Source: Gorsachius magnificus (lineage: Eukaryota; Chordata; Aves; Pelecaniformes; Ardeidae). From it: a stretch of 64,000 bases of DNA. The translations under genes and the position numbers were made by a program. Position 1 is the first letter of the stretch. The number at the start of each line of letters is the position of its first letter. This document shows positions 48,791 to 61,500 of this stretch, in pieces. The notes beneath the pieces were generated by a model that saw nothing but the letters and a program-made list of their open reading frames with translations, did no database searches and was not told the origin of the DNA. The stretch spans positions 76,992,275 through 77,056,274 of the forward strand of contig CM067085.1 of assembly GCA_034008185.1 (NCBI GenBank), in the 5' to 3' direction.

Positions 48791-49013
48791 TCATAGAGTC
48801 ACAGAATCGCTCAGGTTGGCAAAGCCCTTTAAGCTCCCCCAGCCCAGCCGTTCCCCTACCCCTGCCATCCCACCCCCAAACCCTGGCCCTCAGCACCGCC
48901 TCTGCCTGGCTGTTAAATCCCCCCAGGGCTGGGGACTCGACCCCTTCCCTGGGCAGCCCCTTCCAGCGCCTGACAGCCCTTTGGGGAAGGAATTGTTCCT
49001 AATGTCCAACCTA
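48791..49013 (-). mobile_element. CR1 LINE 3'-end fragment
   Basis: The plus strand starts TCATAGAGTCACAGAATCGC, followed by the reverse-complement CR1 block shared with the elements at 16776 and 41335. It ends near CTAATGTCCAACCTAAAC. Confidence 0.9.
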
Positions 49014-50189
49014 AACAGCCCCACTGATACCCAGGTACTGCACGAGGTATTTATTCAGTATTGGTAAGGATATCGGCATTCTTCCTGGACTTTCTCTCGT
49101 CTTAGAACTATTGATGTACAACTGTAAGGATTAAAACTGATACAAGAGGCTTCATCACCAGAATTTCCATTTAAATAGATCTATGTATTTCCCAAACCCT
49201 GGAGAGTCTTGGGTTGTAACAGACTCTTCATTTTGTTTGAGAGTATTTTTTTTTAAACTTTTTTCTTTGTGTGTTGACCCTGTTTTTTGATGCTAGTAGG
49301 TATATCTGCTTCTACTCTGGCAGAACTTTATTGGTCAGAAGAAGCTGCCCTGCTGCGAAAAGAATTTTCTTTGATAACTTGTAAAAGCCATCTGGAGATT
49401 TATTAACTTGAATTACAGTGGCTCGCTTATCACTAAGGCTTTGTGTAAATCCCAGAAGAGGATGACAGATTCCGTATGGGAATATGGTGGATTTCACCCA
49501 TTGTCCCTGATAAATAGGAGAGCTCAAGCAGTCATTTATATTAGATGTGTACATTTGCCTCCCATATTGGTGCCAAAGTCAGCCTGAGACTGGAGTCAGG
49601 TCGTATCTGAAAGGAGGAACAGAGAAGAACGAGAGAACGCTACCTTAAGCCAAACTGCAAAACATAAGGGATATTCACTAGTGGTTAAGTTCTTTCCAGT
49701 GCAGTGTCCATTAAAGTCCTTTTGCAGCTCTGCTTTAAGACACGGCTATAAAAGGCTGTATTTCCCCCTAGGTTCTTCTCCTTGTTGTACCCTAATTAGG
49801 ATTTTTATCTAGTGTGTTATTATTCCGATTCTGCTGAATAGGAGCATGACTGGGTTGGAAGGCTTTCAGGTGCGCACCCTTGTCAGTCCACTTGTTTTTT
49901 TCTGGCTTTTATAAAGCAAATTATTTTTATATTTATATGATGATATTTGCGTATTAATTCTCCCCTTGAGAAAAACATTCTTTTTTTTTCTTTTTGCACG
50001 CTAGCTAAAAACCCTGCAGGGCTAACAAAGCATTTTATACATTCAGAACAGTATTTTTGTAGCGTAACTTCGATAAAATCTGCGCAGTGAAGCATCGCAA
50101 TGCCTCCATCTGTATGCTTTCGGCATGGTCTGGCAGAGGTCTTCAAGTGAAATACCATCTTAGTAGACCTTTTCTCCGGTAAGGTTGGA

Positions 50190-50482
50190 CTCTTCTCCCT
50201 GGTAACAGACGATAGGACGAGGGGGAATGGCTTGAAGCTGCGCCAGGGCAGGTTTAGGCTGGACATTAGGAAAAACTTCTTCACCGAGAGGGTTGTCAGG
50301 CTCTGGAATGGGCTGCCCAGGGAGGTGGTCGAGTCCCCATCCCTGGAGGCATTTAAAAGAAGGATAGATGAGGTGCTTAGGGACATGGTTTAGTGGTGGG
50401 ATGGCAGGGTTAGGTTAAAGGTTGGACTCGATGATCTTAAAGGGCTTTTCCAACCAAAGTGATTCTATGATTCTATGATTCT
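50190..50482 (+). mobile_element. CR1 LINE 3'-end fragment
   Basis: Sense CR1 tail from the CTGGTAACAGACGATAGGAC block through GGAAAAACTTCTTCACCGAG, ending in three GATTCTAT-type 8-mers, the canonical CR1 terminal microsatellite. It is the best-preserved 3' end in the window. Confidence 0.93.
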
Positions 50483-52388
50483 CAGCCCAGGCCCCCTCAG
50501 GCCAAGACCATTCCATGCAGCTTCACCGAATCCTCGTAGCTGCAGCAGGGGTTACGCATGGATTGCTTCCTTTGCCAAAGGCTTCTACGTGCACGGTGCC
50601 AAGTGCTCTGCCTCAGGTAGAGCCCTTCGAGCACAAGCTGTAAGCACGTCAGTCTCAGTAATTATGGGCTGGATTGAGGTCTAAGTATTCAATACAGCTC
50701 AAACTTGAAACCCACTGGGACAACTGCAATTTAAATGTACTGTAGATTGGAGGAAATCACACATGTGGCATACCCTGGCCTGGGGAACCACTGGAATTTC
50801 CCACTCTTAGCTCCTTACCTTAGGAGGAAGAAAGGGCGTCGTGCCTTTTTTAATACTAGAGCAGCCCTTGTGTCCGCTCTAGGGAGACAGCAGTGAAATG
50901 AAGAGGTGGAGCAAACGGGAGCAAGGCACTGTTGAACACAGCCTTGAGTGCTGTACAGACAACTCTTTGCCCCTTAATGATAAGAGATTCAAAAATAATA
51001 TGACCCCTAGTTAATTATGGAGTATGCCAGTCTTTCTAAAGATTATTCCATTTGATTTTTGTTTTTTAAAAAAAAATCTATGTTTTAAATTTCAAGCAAT
51101 ATTCCTGCTCAGAAAGATTAATTTAAACTGACGTAGCCTAGCCAAGCTCCGGAGTCACGTGTCTGCTGTCAAGAAGTGAACTTATTTTCTTTTCCTTTCT
51201 ATTTTATAGAATCTTGTAACATCAAAGGTAAATTTCTATTAAAAAATTCTGTTGCAAAAAGCTGTAACGCCTCCAGGAAAACATGTTATACTTCCCAAAG
51301 TGACATTGCAAAATAAAAAGCTACAGCGACCTTGACATTTGTAAGTCATTTAAAATGTACCATCTGCCCTCAGGATATGAAAATCCATTTTAGAACTAAT
51401 TTTTATGTTAGGCGCTAATAGGTACCACTCTGGCCAACTTAAAAGGAATTCGGTGTGCAGCAAGAATGCGTCAAAGCATCCTAAAAAATGGAGCCCATAC
51501 CAAACGGCATTGAAATGACGATGACATCGGTAACTGAAAGTGCAGGCAAGTGCCAGCTTTAGTCCTCTGTTTTGTTTTGTGTCTGCTTCGTGTGCTTTAC
51601 GAGCGTATCATCGGAAGCTGAAGACTTCGCCCCTCACTCAGGCAGTATCCCCACTGAGGTCATGTAGCGATAGTGGAACTGGACCCAAAATGTGTAAATC
51701 TAGGGCACATATGTTTCTTAAAGCTTTTTGGGTCTGTCTGGTAAAACCAGATTATTTAATTCTAAGTGGTCAGGCAGTTGGACCAGGTGATTGTGGCAGG
51801 TGCCTTCCAGCAGAAGTATTCTATTTTCTATTCTATTGCGCAATCTTTATAAGCAAAAAGAGTGTGAAAGTCATGGCACAACCCGGGGTCTGGTCTGGGC
51901 TACCTGCTCTTCTTCCAGCAACGGAGGACTGCCGCGAACCCCGGCTGGTCTCTCCCGGGCAAGTAGAAGACACTTTGACTTTACACCCTGTGTGGTTGAC
52001 AAACAGCGATAAACACCAAAACCAGAGCCAAACCACATCCTCCATCCAGATCCCAGAAAGCAGATCACTGCACTTGACCCAAAAGGACAAACTGAGAATC
52101 CTCCTCTAGTGCCTGAAATCCTGTAGCCCGTTTATAAAGGTGGGTAGAAAGCACTACAGCTGTACGACTAAAAGCACCTCAGCAGCCACTGTAATTCAAA
52201 AATTGTGTGAAATATATTATTTCAAACCCAAAATAGGACTAAAGCCAATTTAGAATTAAGAAGTGTTGAAAGCCCTAAGGCATTTTCTCCAAGCACCCCC
52301 TGGCTCTTGTAGCCAAGGCCGGCACCGCGTTACAGCGCAGACGTACCTTCAAACCAACATGCTACTCGCGGTAAGAAGTTACGTCACT

Positions 52389-52457
52389 CGAAATGAACGT
52401 TTTCCTAATGAACGCTTTTCCGAGCAGTCTCCTAATGAACGCTTTTCCGAGCAGTTA
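52389..52457. repeat. 26-bp tandem duplication
   Basis: CCTAATGAACGCTTTTCCGA with a GCAGT extension occurs twice in a row (near 52404 and 52430), preceded by a partial third copy (AATGAACGTTTTC). It gives a repetitive short frame that I do not regard as coding. Confidence 0.8.
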
Positions 52458-52746
52458 GAGAAGGTGGAGGTAAACTGTGCTGCATGCAGAATAACGAACT
52501 GTGAAAATGGGGGTGAGAGTCAGGCTTGGAAGTCACTTACACCCCCTCCTTTTTCGTTCTTTAAATAATTTTTCAAACTTACATAGTCACCATACACTTT
52601 CGGTTTTGGGAATTAAACATTCTACAGAAATTAGTGATGCACAACTGCCAGGAGAAAAATGCAAACTTCCTACGCCACCCAAAGCAGAGTAAAGGAAATG
52701 TTAGACCAAATGGCCTGGCTGGATCTCTGACGCCAAAGGGACGTCA

Positions 52747-52935
52747 GCCTGACAGCCCTTTGGGGAAGGAATTGTTCCCCAGGGCCAACCTCACCCTGCC
52801 CTGGCACAACTTGAGGCCGTTTCCCCTCATCCCATCGCCCCTTCCCTGGGAGCAGAGCCCGACCCCCCCGGCTCCCCCCTCCTCTCAGGCAGTTGTAGGC
52901 AGCGATGAGGGCTCCCCTCAGCCTCCTCTGCTCCA
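52747..52935 (-). mobile_element. CR1 LINE internal fragment lacking its 3' tail
   Basis: Reverse-complement CR1 beginning at CCTGACAGCCC and ending at CCTCCTCTGCTCCAT. Relatives at 16776 and 41335 extend about 170-180 bp further to the CATAGAATC tail; here that part is absent. Confidence 0.88.
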
Positions 52936-53135
52936 TACTATTCCCTCCAGCCAGCCCCACCCAGCTGGGCAGACCGACGGTGCATTCCTACCATGGGATG
53001 TTTCTACTTGCTGACCTGGCCCAAAGCTAACCCAATGGGAGCAGAATTGTTCTGCAAGGCATGTCCCCGAGATGCTTCTGCTACAAAACAAGCTTCCCTG
53101 CCCTAGGAGAGGTGAGTGACCCCTCTGGGGGTAAC

Positions 53136-53454
53136 CACAGAATCCCAGACTGGCCGGGGCTGTCAGGGCCCTCGGGAGCTCCCCCAGTGCCACCCCCCTG
53201 CCCAAGCAGGCTCACCCAGAGCAGGGGGCACAGGACAGCGGCCAGGCGGGGGTTGAAGATCTCCAGAGAAGGAGACTCCACAGCCCCCCTGGGCAGCCTG
53301 GGCCAGGGCTCGGGCACCCTCCAAGTCAACAAGTTCTTCCTCACATTCAACTGGAACCTCTTGTGCTTCAGTTTGTGCCCATGGCCCCATGTCCTGGCGC
53401 TGGGCACCACTGGGAAGAGTCTGGCTCCATCCTTGTGACCCCCACCCTTAAGAT
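53136..53454 (-). mobile_element. CR1 LINE fragment, GAATCCCAG-tail subfamily
   Basis: The plus strand starts CACAGAATCCCAGACTGGCC and follows the same block order as the copy at 47330, ending at CCCCCACCCTTAAGATTAAG. Confidence 0.9.
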
Positions 53455-54002
53455 TAAGTAATGCAGACCACTTTAAGTTAGCTGTTTTCTACATTGGCTT
53501 TAGGGATCGTAATGTTAGACTTTGCAAATAGATAACTATGAACATTAATATTTATTCTTGTCTTGAGTATAGTGTTTGCAGCGTGCCCAAGTGAGGTGTC
53601 AAACTGTTAAAAACCAGACAGAGCCGTTCTGAGATAAACTTATCCCGTGCTAATGCCATTGTCCCTTGGTAGTTGTTCCAGTTTTCCGTCCAAGCTGAGC
53701 AGGCAAGTCGTGTGCTCTACTCGTGCTGCGAGGCTCTGCTTCAGCGCGCGGAGCAGGGCGATGCTTTGGCAATTAATTGGTAGAAGTAGCAGGTCATTGC
53801 GTGCCAGAGCTCCAAGCAGCTCCAATGGCTTTCAGAGAAGTAATTGGGTAACTACGGGCAGGCACTCAGAGTGCGCGAGAGATGATGTATTTTGTTTCCA
53901 ACTCATAAGTTTTCCACAATCCATTTAATCCCATCTGGTTCAGGCAGATGTCATGATATGATATTTATGAGGGAGATTTTTTTGTTTTCTTTTTACATTG
54001 AG

Positions 54003-54187
54003 CAGGCCTCAGGAATAGCAAACTAGAAGTTTTCCTGATATTTTTACCAAAAAGTTTGCTATTCTGAGTATGGTAAACTTTCTTTCTTTCTTCTTTTTAA
54101 CTTTGGGTCGGCCTTAGGAATGCCAAACTAAAAGTTTCCCGATATTTTTACCAAAAGTTTTCTATTCTAAGTATGTAAACTTCCCCT
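54003..54187. repeat. Imperfect tandem duplication, unit about 107 bp
   Basis: A segment containing CTGATATTTTTACCAAAAAG and TTCTGAGTATGGTAAACTTT (54005-54080) recurs at about 54112-54185 as CCGATATTTTTACCAAAAG and TTCTAAGTATGTAAACTT. The copies differ by about a dozen changes, so the duplication is not recent. Confidence 0.75.
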
Positions 54188-55451
54188 CTTGTTTTCCCTT
54201 GAACATTAATAAAGGTCGTATTGCTGCATGCTGAATCAACTATAAATATTTCCGGTGAGTTGGATTTTATTTCCAAAGTTGCTGACCTGACTTCTGTGCA
54301 TGACTTGCTATCGGATGACCATCTGGGAGACATCTGTTAAGCTGTAATAGCTCCCAGACAGGGGACATATCCTACAGTGCAAATGTAAAAAGCTGAGGTA
54401 ACCTCCTCCCACCTCTACACAAGTGTTCTTTAATAAATAGCAAACAGTAAATAATGGAGCACTGATTAAGTTGCTTGGATTCTGTCCATAACTGTGGATA
54501 AGACCCCCATGAATTTGCTGACCTTGTATTTGATTACAATAAACAACGGTTGAACGTTTTGGTTGCGTATCTGACTTTCTTAGAGCACTATGTCCCCTTC
54601 TCTCATAGCTCGTGTTGCAAATTGAGGTGTCTCATTGCTTTCAGCTATCCCAACAGGCTTTAAGAGATTCACATTTCAGAAAGTGACCGTATACATTTTA
54701 CCGTATAAATTCAAATGTGTTTGCCGGTTCTCCAGCTGTACTATTACAAGTTATATTAGTCTCAGCTAATAAAAAAAAATAATCTCTCCTAGCAATGCAT
54801 ACACAATATAAGCAAAAACCCCCAACTCAGTGGAGATAGAGGCTCCGCACCCATAACTGCTGAGTTTCAGAGAATGACCCAGTGAGAACAAGTCTCTGTT
54901 AGCTGTGTTTTACCTTACGCCAGCGCTCTCTGTAGAGAAATTCATGCCTTCCCATTAGGAATCCATTGATTTGGCTTGGTTTATTCTAGCGTTATAAGAG
55001 TGATCTAGTTGGAAACCCAGAAAAAGCTGACTCCACCGCAGGCGTGGTAAGGCTTACAATAAGTTTTATCTTTTAATTTCAAGCAGTAGGCTTTCAAATG
55101 ATGAAAATGATATTTCCCTCGAGGGGTATATTGGTATAGCACATCTTTTGGCAGTAGCTAGTTAGTGCCTGCCTTCCCTTCATCATTACCATGGCATAAT
55201 ACATTGTCTTGCTGCATTTAAATCCTTCGCCACGGAAGAAGAGTAACTCCCAGTGAATGTCACCGAGCCAGAGTTAATTCTCCAGTGTACTACCCTGGGA
55301 AACAAACCCGTCATTAGCACTTCACGCTGTAGGTCTGTGCCACAGCAGGGATGGACTGGCTAACTGTAGATGTTACGTTGGACACACTAATATTAGTAAG
55401 TATAATCTGGCGTGTTTGCTTGGCTTAGTAAAGAAGATATGGAAATGGGTT

Positions 55452-55737
55452 ACAGTGGTGCCCAGCGCCAGGCCAAGGGGCCATGGGCACAAACTGAAGC
55501 ACAAGAGGTTCCAGTTGAACGGGAGGAAGAACTTGTTGACTGTGAGGGTGCCCGAGCCCTGGCCCAGGCTGCCCAGGGGGGCTGTGGAGTCTCCTTCTCT
55601 GGAGATCTTCAACCCCCGCCTGGCCGCTGTCCTGTGCCCCCTGCTCTGGGTGAGCCTGCTTGGGCAGGGGGGTGGCACTGGGGGAGCTCCCGAGGGCCCT
55701 GCCAGCCCCGGCCAGTCTGGGATTCTGGGATTCTGTG
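55452..55737 (+). mobile_element. CR1 LINE fragment, GAATCCCAG-tail subfamily, sense
   Basis: Same subfamily as 47330 but in plus orientation: GGTGCCCAGCGCCAGG to GGGATTCTGGGATTCTGTG. The two frames across it (115 and 120 residues) are repeat-derived. Confidence 0.9.
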
Positions 55738-58321
55738 TTACCAGAATGTTTGTTTTTAATAATTGTGCTTCCACATGATTATGTTTAAATAAGAGCAAAT
55801 CCAAAATTAAGATCTTCCTTGTAGTTTGATATATAGGAGCACTTCTTCTATTACTTACGATATACACACTGCAAATTCATTCGATAATGGGAGAAATAAC
55901 AGTAAATCACAGAAGCCTAATAGTCGGTGAAGTACAAGTGGTGTGGTTCCCTGTTACTTTATAGAGTGCAAGCTGGTACTACAGAAAATCAGAGAGAAGC
56001 GGGAGCCTAGAAAGCGTTGTCTCACATTGGTGCTGTATTACCAGAGAACAGGGGAACAGACATAATTTGATTTCCAACTTCCCAATAACCTCTTCTGCTT
56101 CCAGGCTTAGCTGGGAAGGGCGAGGAGAAGCGCGCGAGCGCGATCAGAGACAGCACTGCGGCGTCCGGACCGCGCGCTGGACTGGCCGTGCTGCCGATCT
56201 CCCGGGGTTTTCTTAATCATCTTGGACAGCTGTGCTTTCCATGATCATTAGATTGTGCTAAGCTGTTCTCCCGTACAGTGTCTAGTACAGTCTGTACTTT
56301 CATAATTTAATTTTAAAACACTCAGGGAACATTCTCTGTTCCCCTTCTTCAGCAAAAGCAGGCTACAGCTGACGTGTCACCAGAAGTAACGCCTGTAGCA
56401 GGTCTTCACCTTGCTTTCATATAGGACTGAATCGTCACTGAACTTTGCTGCTTTTTCATCAAAAATACAATTAAACAATATTTTCTAGTCCATCCAGGAA
56501 AAAAGCTGGGTTTCCCTTCCTTTATGCTGCAGGCATCCAGAAATGACAGGATATTGGGTCTGTGGGCTTGCCTAAAGTAACGCCAGGTCTAAGAACGGAG
56601 GAAGGCATCAGGAAGCAGTTAACTGAGTGAAACCAGACGTGACAGAGATCATTTTCTTTAAATGTAGCATCAGCTAAAAAGTCTGCTGAGAAAGTTGTGC
56701 CTTGCTGATGCTTCTCTTTTGCTGATCGGGTACATAGCAACGACGATCAAAGATGTCTCGGCAATCTGGGAAAAGCTGTTGCAAATAAAGCTCATCCATC
56801 AAATCCAATACAGTTTAAGGGGATTGGACAAGTATCTAGGCAAGGTACAGGACCACAGGGAATCAGTGCCTTCGAGATGTGAGACAGGTACCCTGACAGC
56901 GGGTCCAGCTCACGGCGTGAGCCGATGCCACGGGCGGGCAGCTGAGCCTGGTGCTATCGCTAATTCATCCTATGTGCAGATAAACATAAAAATACCTCTG
57001 ACCTCTACATTCTGTTCATATCCATTCCTTGCATCTTTACTTTCTTATCAGACCTTCTCTTCTCTGGCTTGCTTACCCTGCCGGCTTGTGATACACCTCT
57101 GAAATTAAGCCATAGTCCAGCTGTTGGAGTGGAGGGAGAGGAGCATTCGCAGCCTGAGACCAAAGCTACTCAGCCTCATCCACTGTCCGTTGAAGTATGA
57201 ATAGCTCCTTCCATTAATTTTGATGAATTTTGGAGAAGCTGTTTGTATTTTAAATATGCATCAGCAAGCCTCTCTTTTACCCGATGTTTCTATAGAATCC
57301 GTGGCTGATAGTTACAGTCTGCGGGTGTTGCTTTGAGAAGAGCGCACCCTGTCGCATAATGGAGGCTTAAACTCGAGGCTCTCAATGCTGAATGCACACA
57401 GTAGAGTGTCCCGTCTAATCCAAGGATCAAGATTGTACGAATACAATGAATAAAATTTCAGGGAAGTCATAAAAAAAAAGTATTAGTTTATTATGAATAC
57501 CTTTCACAATTTTTCCTAAGAAAATATTAGGTTATCCTAATGAATCTACCAATGTGCAGTACAGCTTCTTGTCTCTGAAATTAATTATGTATCGATGAGA
57601 TATTATATAGGCTTAATGGGAACGTGTATGTGTGTATTAACTCGTCTTTGGTTCAGAGTAGGGTGCATAATTCTACTCTGTAAAGTGATAAAGCTTCTGC
57701 TTTTATCTTTACTTTGATGGCTTTTCATGATTTGTGCCAACAGCTGATGGAAAATGAAATGAATTCTCTTCTGAGAAACTCAGTTTAACTGATAAAACCC
57801 CCAATCTGTTTAGCAGTGTTTTAATACTGTTTAAATGAATCTCACTGACCCTTATTTAAAGCTGTTCTACCATTGAAAATGATTGGTTTGCCTACAAGAA
57901 ACAGACCATATCTCAACTTCAGAACCTGATTGGTAATGGTAATACAGATCCAGAAAGAATTCCAGTCAGGATGAATTTGCTGACCGTAGACAGCCAAATT
58001 TAATATGAAATTTGGCCACGTATCATGGTTACTGAAACAGGCACAAATCTTGTTTGCCTGATTTATCATGAGCATCATTTAGGGCTGACCTGCAGAGGCA
58101 CAGGACCTCCTGAGCGCCCCTTTCCATCTCACAGGAAACACCGTGGGGTCAGCATCTCTTGGCACTCGGGCATCCAGTGGTACTACATGGAGAGGCGTAT
58201 TCCCAATGACTTTCTGAAATAGATGACGCTGTATCGACGTGCAGTCGTGATCTATTATGAAGGAGGTCTAATGGTATTGCGGAGCATACAAGAAAGAACA
58301 TACATCCTGTCGCAAAACTGG

Positions 58322-58530
58322 GAATCATAGAATCATAGAATGGTTTGGGTGGGAAGGGACACCTCGAGGTCACCCAGCCCAACCCCCCTGCAGGAGCAGG
58401 GACACCTTGAACCACATCAGGTTGCTCACGGCCCCGTCCAACCTGGCCTGGAATGTTCCCAGGGATGGGGCCTCCACCCCCTCTCTGGGCAACCCCTTCC
58501 AGTGTCTCATCACCCTCATCGTAAAGAATT
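58322..58530 (-). mobile_element. CR1 LINE 3'-end fragment
   Basis: The plus strand begins GAATCATAGAATCATAGAAT followed by GGGTGGGAAGGG, closely related to the copies at 8774 and 46223. It ends at CATCGTAAAGAATT. Confidence 0.92.
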
Positions 58531-61500
58531 GGGAAGACTGGCAAAGACAGTAACTGATGGAGCAGCAAAGCATTTCTGCTTGACGAACCGCATTGGGTCA
58601 CCCAGCCTCTGCCAAATTACAGGCGAGCAGGACTATGTGCCGTACCAGCGTCGTTGACTTGCCCTAGCCCCAAAAGCGATCCATTGCATCAACCAGGGCT
58701 CAGGCTCCTGCTCGCACCAGTTGCCGGCGCTGGTGGCCTATGGCAGCGAGGATGAGAAGTCCAAAGAGGAGGCAGGCGCAGGGAGTGGGAAGAGAAGGCC
58801 ACAGCGGGGTGGCCCAGTTTTGAGATTTCCCAGTGGCTTTCTCACCTAACAGCACAGCCTCTGCTCCGCTCACTGCAGAACCCTGCGTTATTTGTTTGAC
58901 TTCACATATCTTTCAGGTTCATTATCAGCCTGGCTCTGTGCCACAGCCCTTCACAAGGACGCAGACAAGTCACGCGTGTGGACATTTCATGTTCATCCAT
59001 ATTCACAAAGCTCAAAGCTTCTGCAGTTAAAACTGAGCAATGAAGTTTTAAGAGGGAAAAGACATCCTGACATATGTATAACGATGCATTTAAAACATCA
59101 GCATCCTGCAAACGTCTGAGCAGGTGCCATAAAGATGTTTATCTCTCCCCATTTTGTTCTCACAAAGCAATAACTCATTTCCCATTATTGTTATTTTTCC
59201 CATTAAGTCTTTCACTCCTTTATGGAGAAACATGCAGAAATTTATTGATAATTTTTATATCCCAGCTCCCTCTTACTAAGGGTCATATCACATCTGTGTG
59301 ATAGCAGGAGAACAACCAGTCCTGTTCGGGAAAAGTGTCATAATCTTCACATTCTATGCTATTCCACTCAGGAGAGTAGGGCTTTGAGGACAACAGAAAC
59401 TCCTTTTCCTGTCAAAATGGCAAAAGAGAAACTCCGTTTCTTTACCCAGAGTATTTGGACTGGCGAGCTGCCACAACTGGTTTTCCTGATCCAAAAAATG
59501 AGAGGCTCATAGACCACAAAATAAGAAAATCATCTTTGAATTTCCTGACCTTGTATGACCTCCTTATCAGTGATTTTTGGTAGTGTCAAGTCAGGACACA
59601 AACAACTGCATTCATTATGAGGAACCAAAGGTTTTTATTTCTCATTTTAACATTTCTTAGAGAATTTATTACAGTCCTAATCTTCCTATAATTGGCATGA
59701 CTTTACTGCATTGGATGAGACTCGTATCACAGTAGGTGAATTTCCAAGTATCACAGCATACAGATAGATTGACATAGATAAAACAATCTTGGTAGATGAG
59801 CTTTCCCTTTCTTCCATGTACAGGATGTCATCGCATTGGAAATGTGGTCAGAATCAGGCATTTTTCCACTGAAATATATTGTCTTTATTTTTTTATGCCT
59901 GCATAGCTTCAGGGATTACATGAAAAAGCTGACCACAGACTTGAGTTATGTAAATAAAAGACCTGATTTGCATCCAACCCCCTTGTATTTTCCCCGTTTA
60001 CTTGGCAAAATTACCTCATTAGGCAGGAAATTATAAGAATGTATTGTTGAGACTTTTTTCAAATGTTTGTCTGTTTAAGGTATTACAAAAACCTAACATA
60101 CAATTTGGAAAATGTGAGTGCAATTTCCAAACAGCAATTTGGCAAGCTACCAGTGGCATCAGTTGGCAAAGCAGAATGTGCAAGAAGGGGCAGATAAAAG
60201 CAAAATACAGGGGGTGGGTTGATGGCTATGCGAGGAGATCACAAAGCAGTTACAAGCCAACAGCAAGCTTTTATTTTCATTAGGGCTTTGTACAAAACAG
60301 GATTATGATGCTCATAAAGGCTTCATAAATTTTATGTGGAAAAAAAAAATTGTGCATATTGGGATATGGATTCTGAGCCCTGAAGTTTCCTCCATAGTGT
60401 AAGGTGAACATGGAGGAGCACGTCAGGATTCCCTGCGTTGTGAGCTTTGCCCGGAGCGTGTCTGACAGTGGTGTTCCACCAAGATTCGCCAATCTGAGCA
60501 AGCCAACGAAAAGCTGTTGTCTAACAAGCATTCCACAAAGACATGCCAATCTGAGCAAGCCAACAAAAAGCCGTGTCTAACGGAGGTGTTAAGATCCGCC
60601 AACGGAGGTGTTCCACCAAGATTCGCCAATCTGAGCAAGCCAACTAAAAGCATGACGCTAGTGGGAGGCTCAGTCCTGCGGTTTAGTTACAGACAATTTA
60701 ATAAAGCCTGTGGAGAATGTGTAGAATGGAAAACATCTGTGGCCAGTGATATATTTAGACTGGTTGGGTGTTTAAAATAAGTATCTCAGACTATACAAAC
60801 ATCAGGGAATCACGTGATGAACAATTCCCACCAAGGACACGCTTGTGTTATTAGAGGCAGACTTTGGGAGCGTTATCACCTACTTTCATGTATCCACCTT
60901 AGGAACTTACATTGGGAGCTTACAACTCTTTGTAGGCAATGAAATAAGAAGTCACTCTTAGGATGGATGAGACTGTCATTTCATAGGGAAACTAATCTGA
61001 AATGGCATCCAAGTCAGGTGATAAAAAGAAGCCGGTATGAACATGCCTGACGTTTGGCAAATTGGCCACAGCCAGAGGTCTGCTCCCTCTAAGCACAGGG
61101 AGCAATGAATTTCCACGGGGTTCTAAGCCGGCGAAGTTAGGCCGTGCACACGTGTTGCAGCAGGTAAGGCGCACTAGCCAAGGATGTATGAGGAACATGC
61201 CATCCTCACAAGACCAGCTCTTGAGAGTCAGGCCAGGCAAGGCGTGCAGCTGGCTTTTGAGCTAGGGTCTCCACTTTTTAAGAGTAAAACCTGATTATCC
61301 ATTCCAGCACGTACCGTAGAGAGGGGAGAGTCCTCTGACAAAGCTGGGCTTATAAATAGCATATGTCGAGGCCCTCCTGGACACAGGATAATCTTTATGT
61401 TAAGTTTGTGCAGTCCTAAGAACAGAACTAAGCCCTGTGTGTTAGTATTTTACCGAATAAGAACATTTACTCAAAATAAAGTCATAACAGAACAAATAGC

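Noticed and set aside
58622..58859. Peptide-like stretches (GEQDYVPYQRR, LVAYGSEDEKSKEE) in one plus frame
   Set aside because: Looks like a decayed coding fragment or processed pseudogene, but a TGA interrupts it and I could not assign a parent gene.
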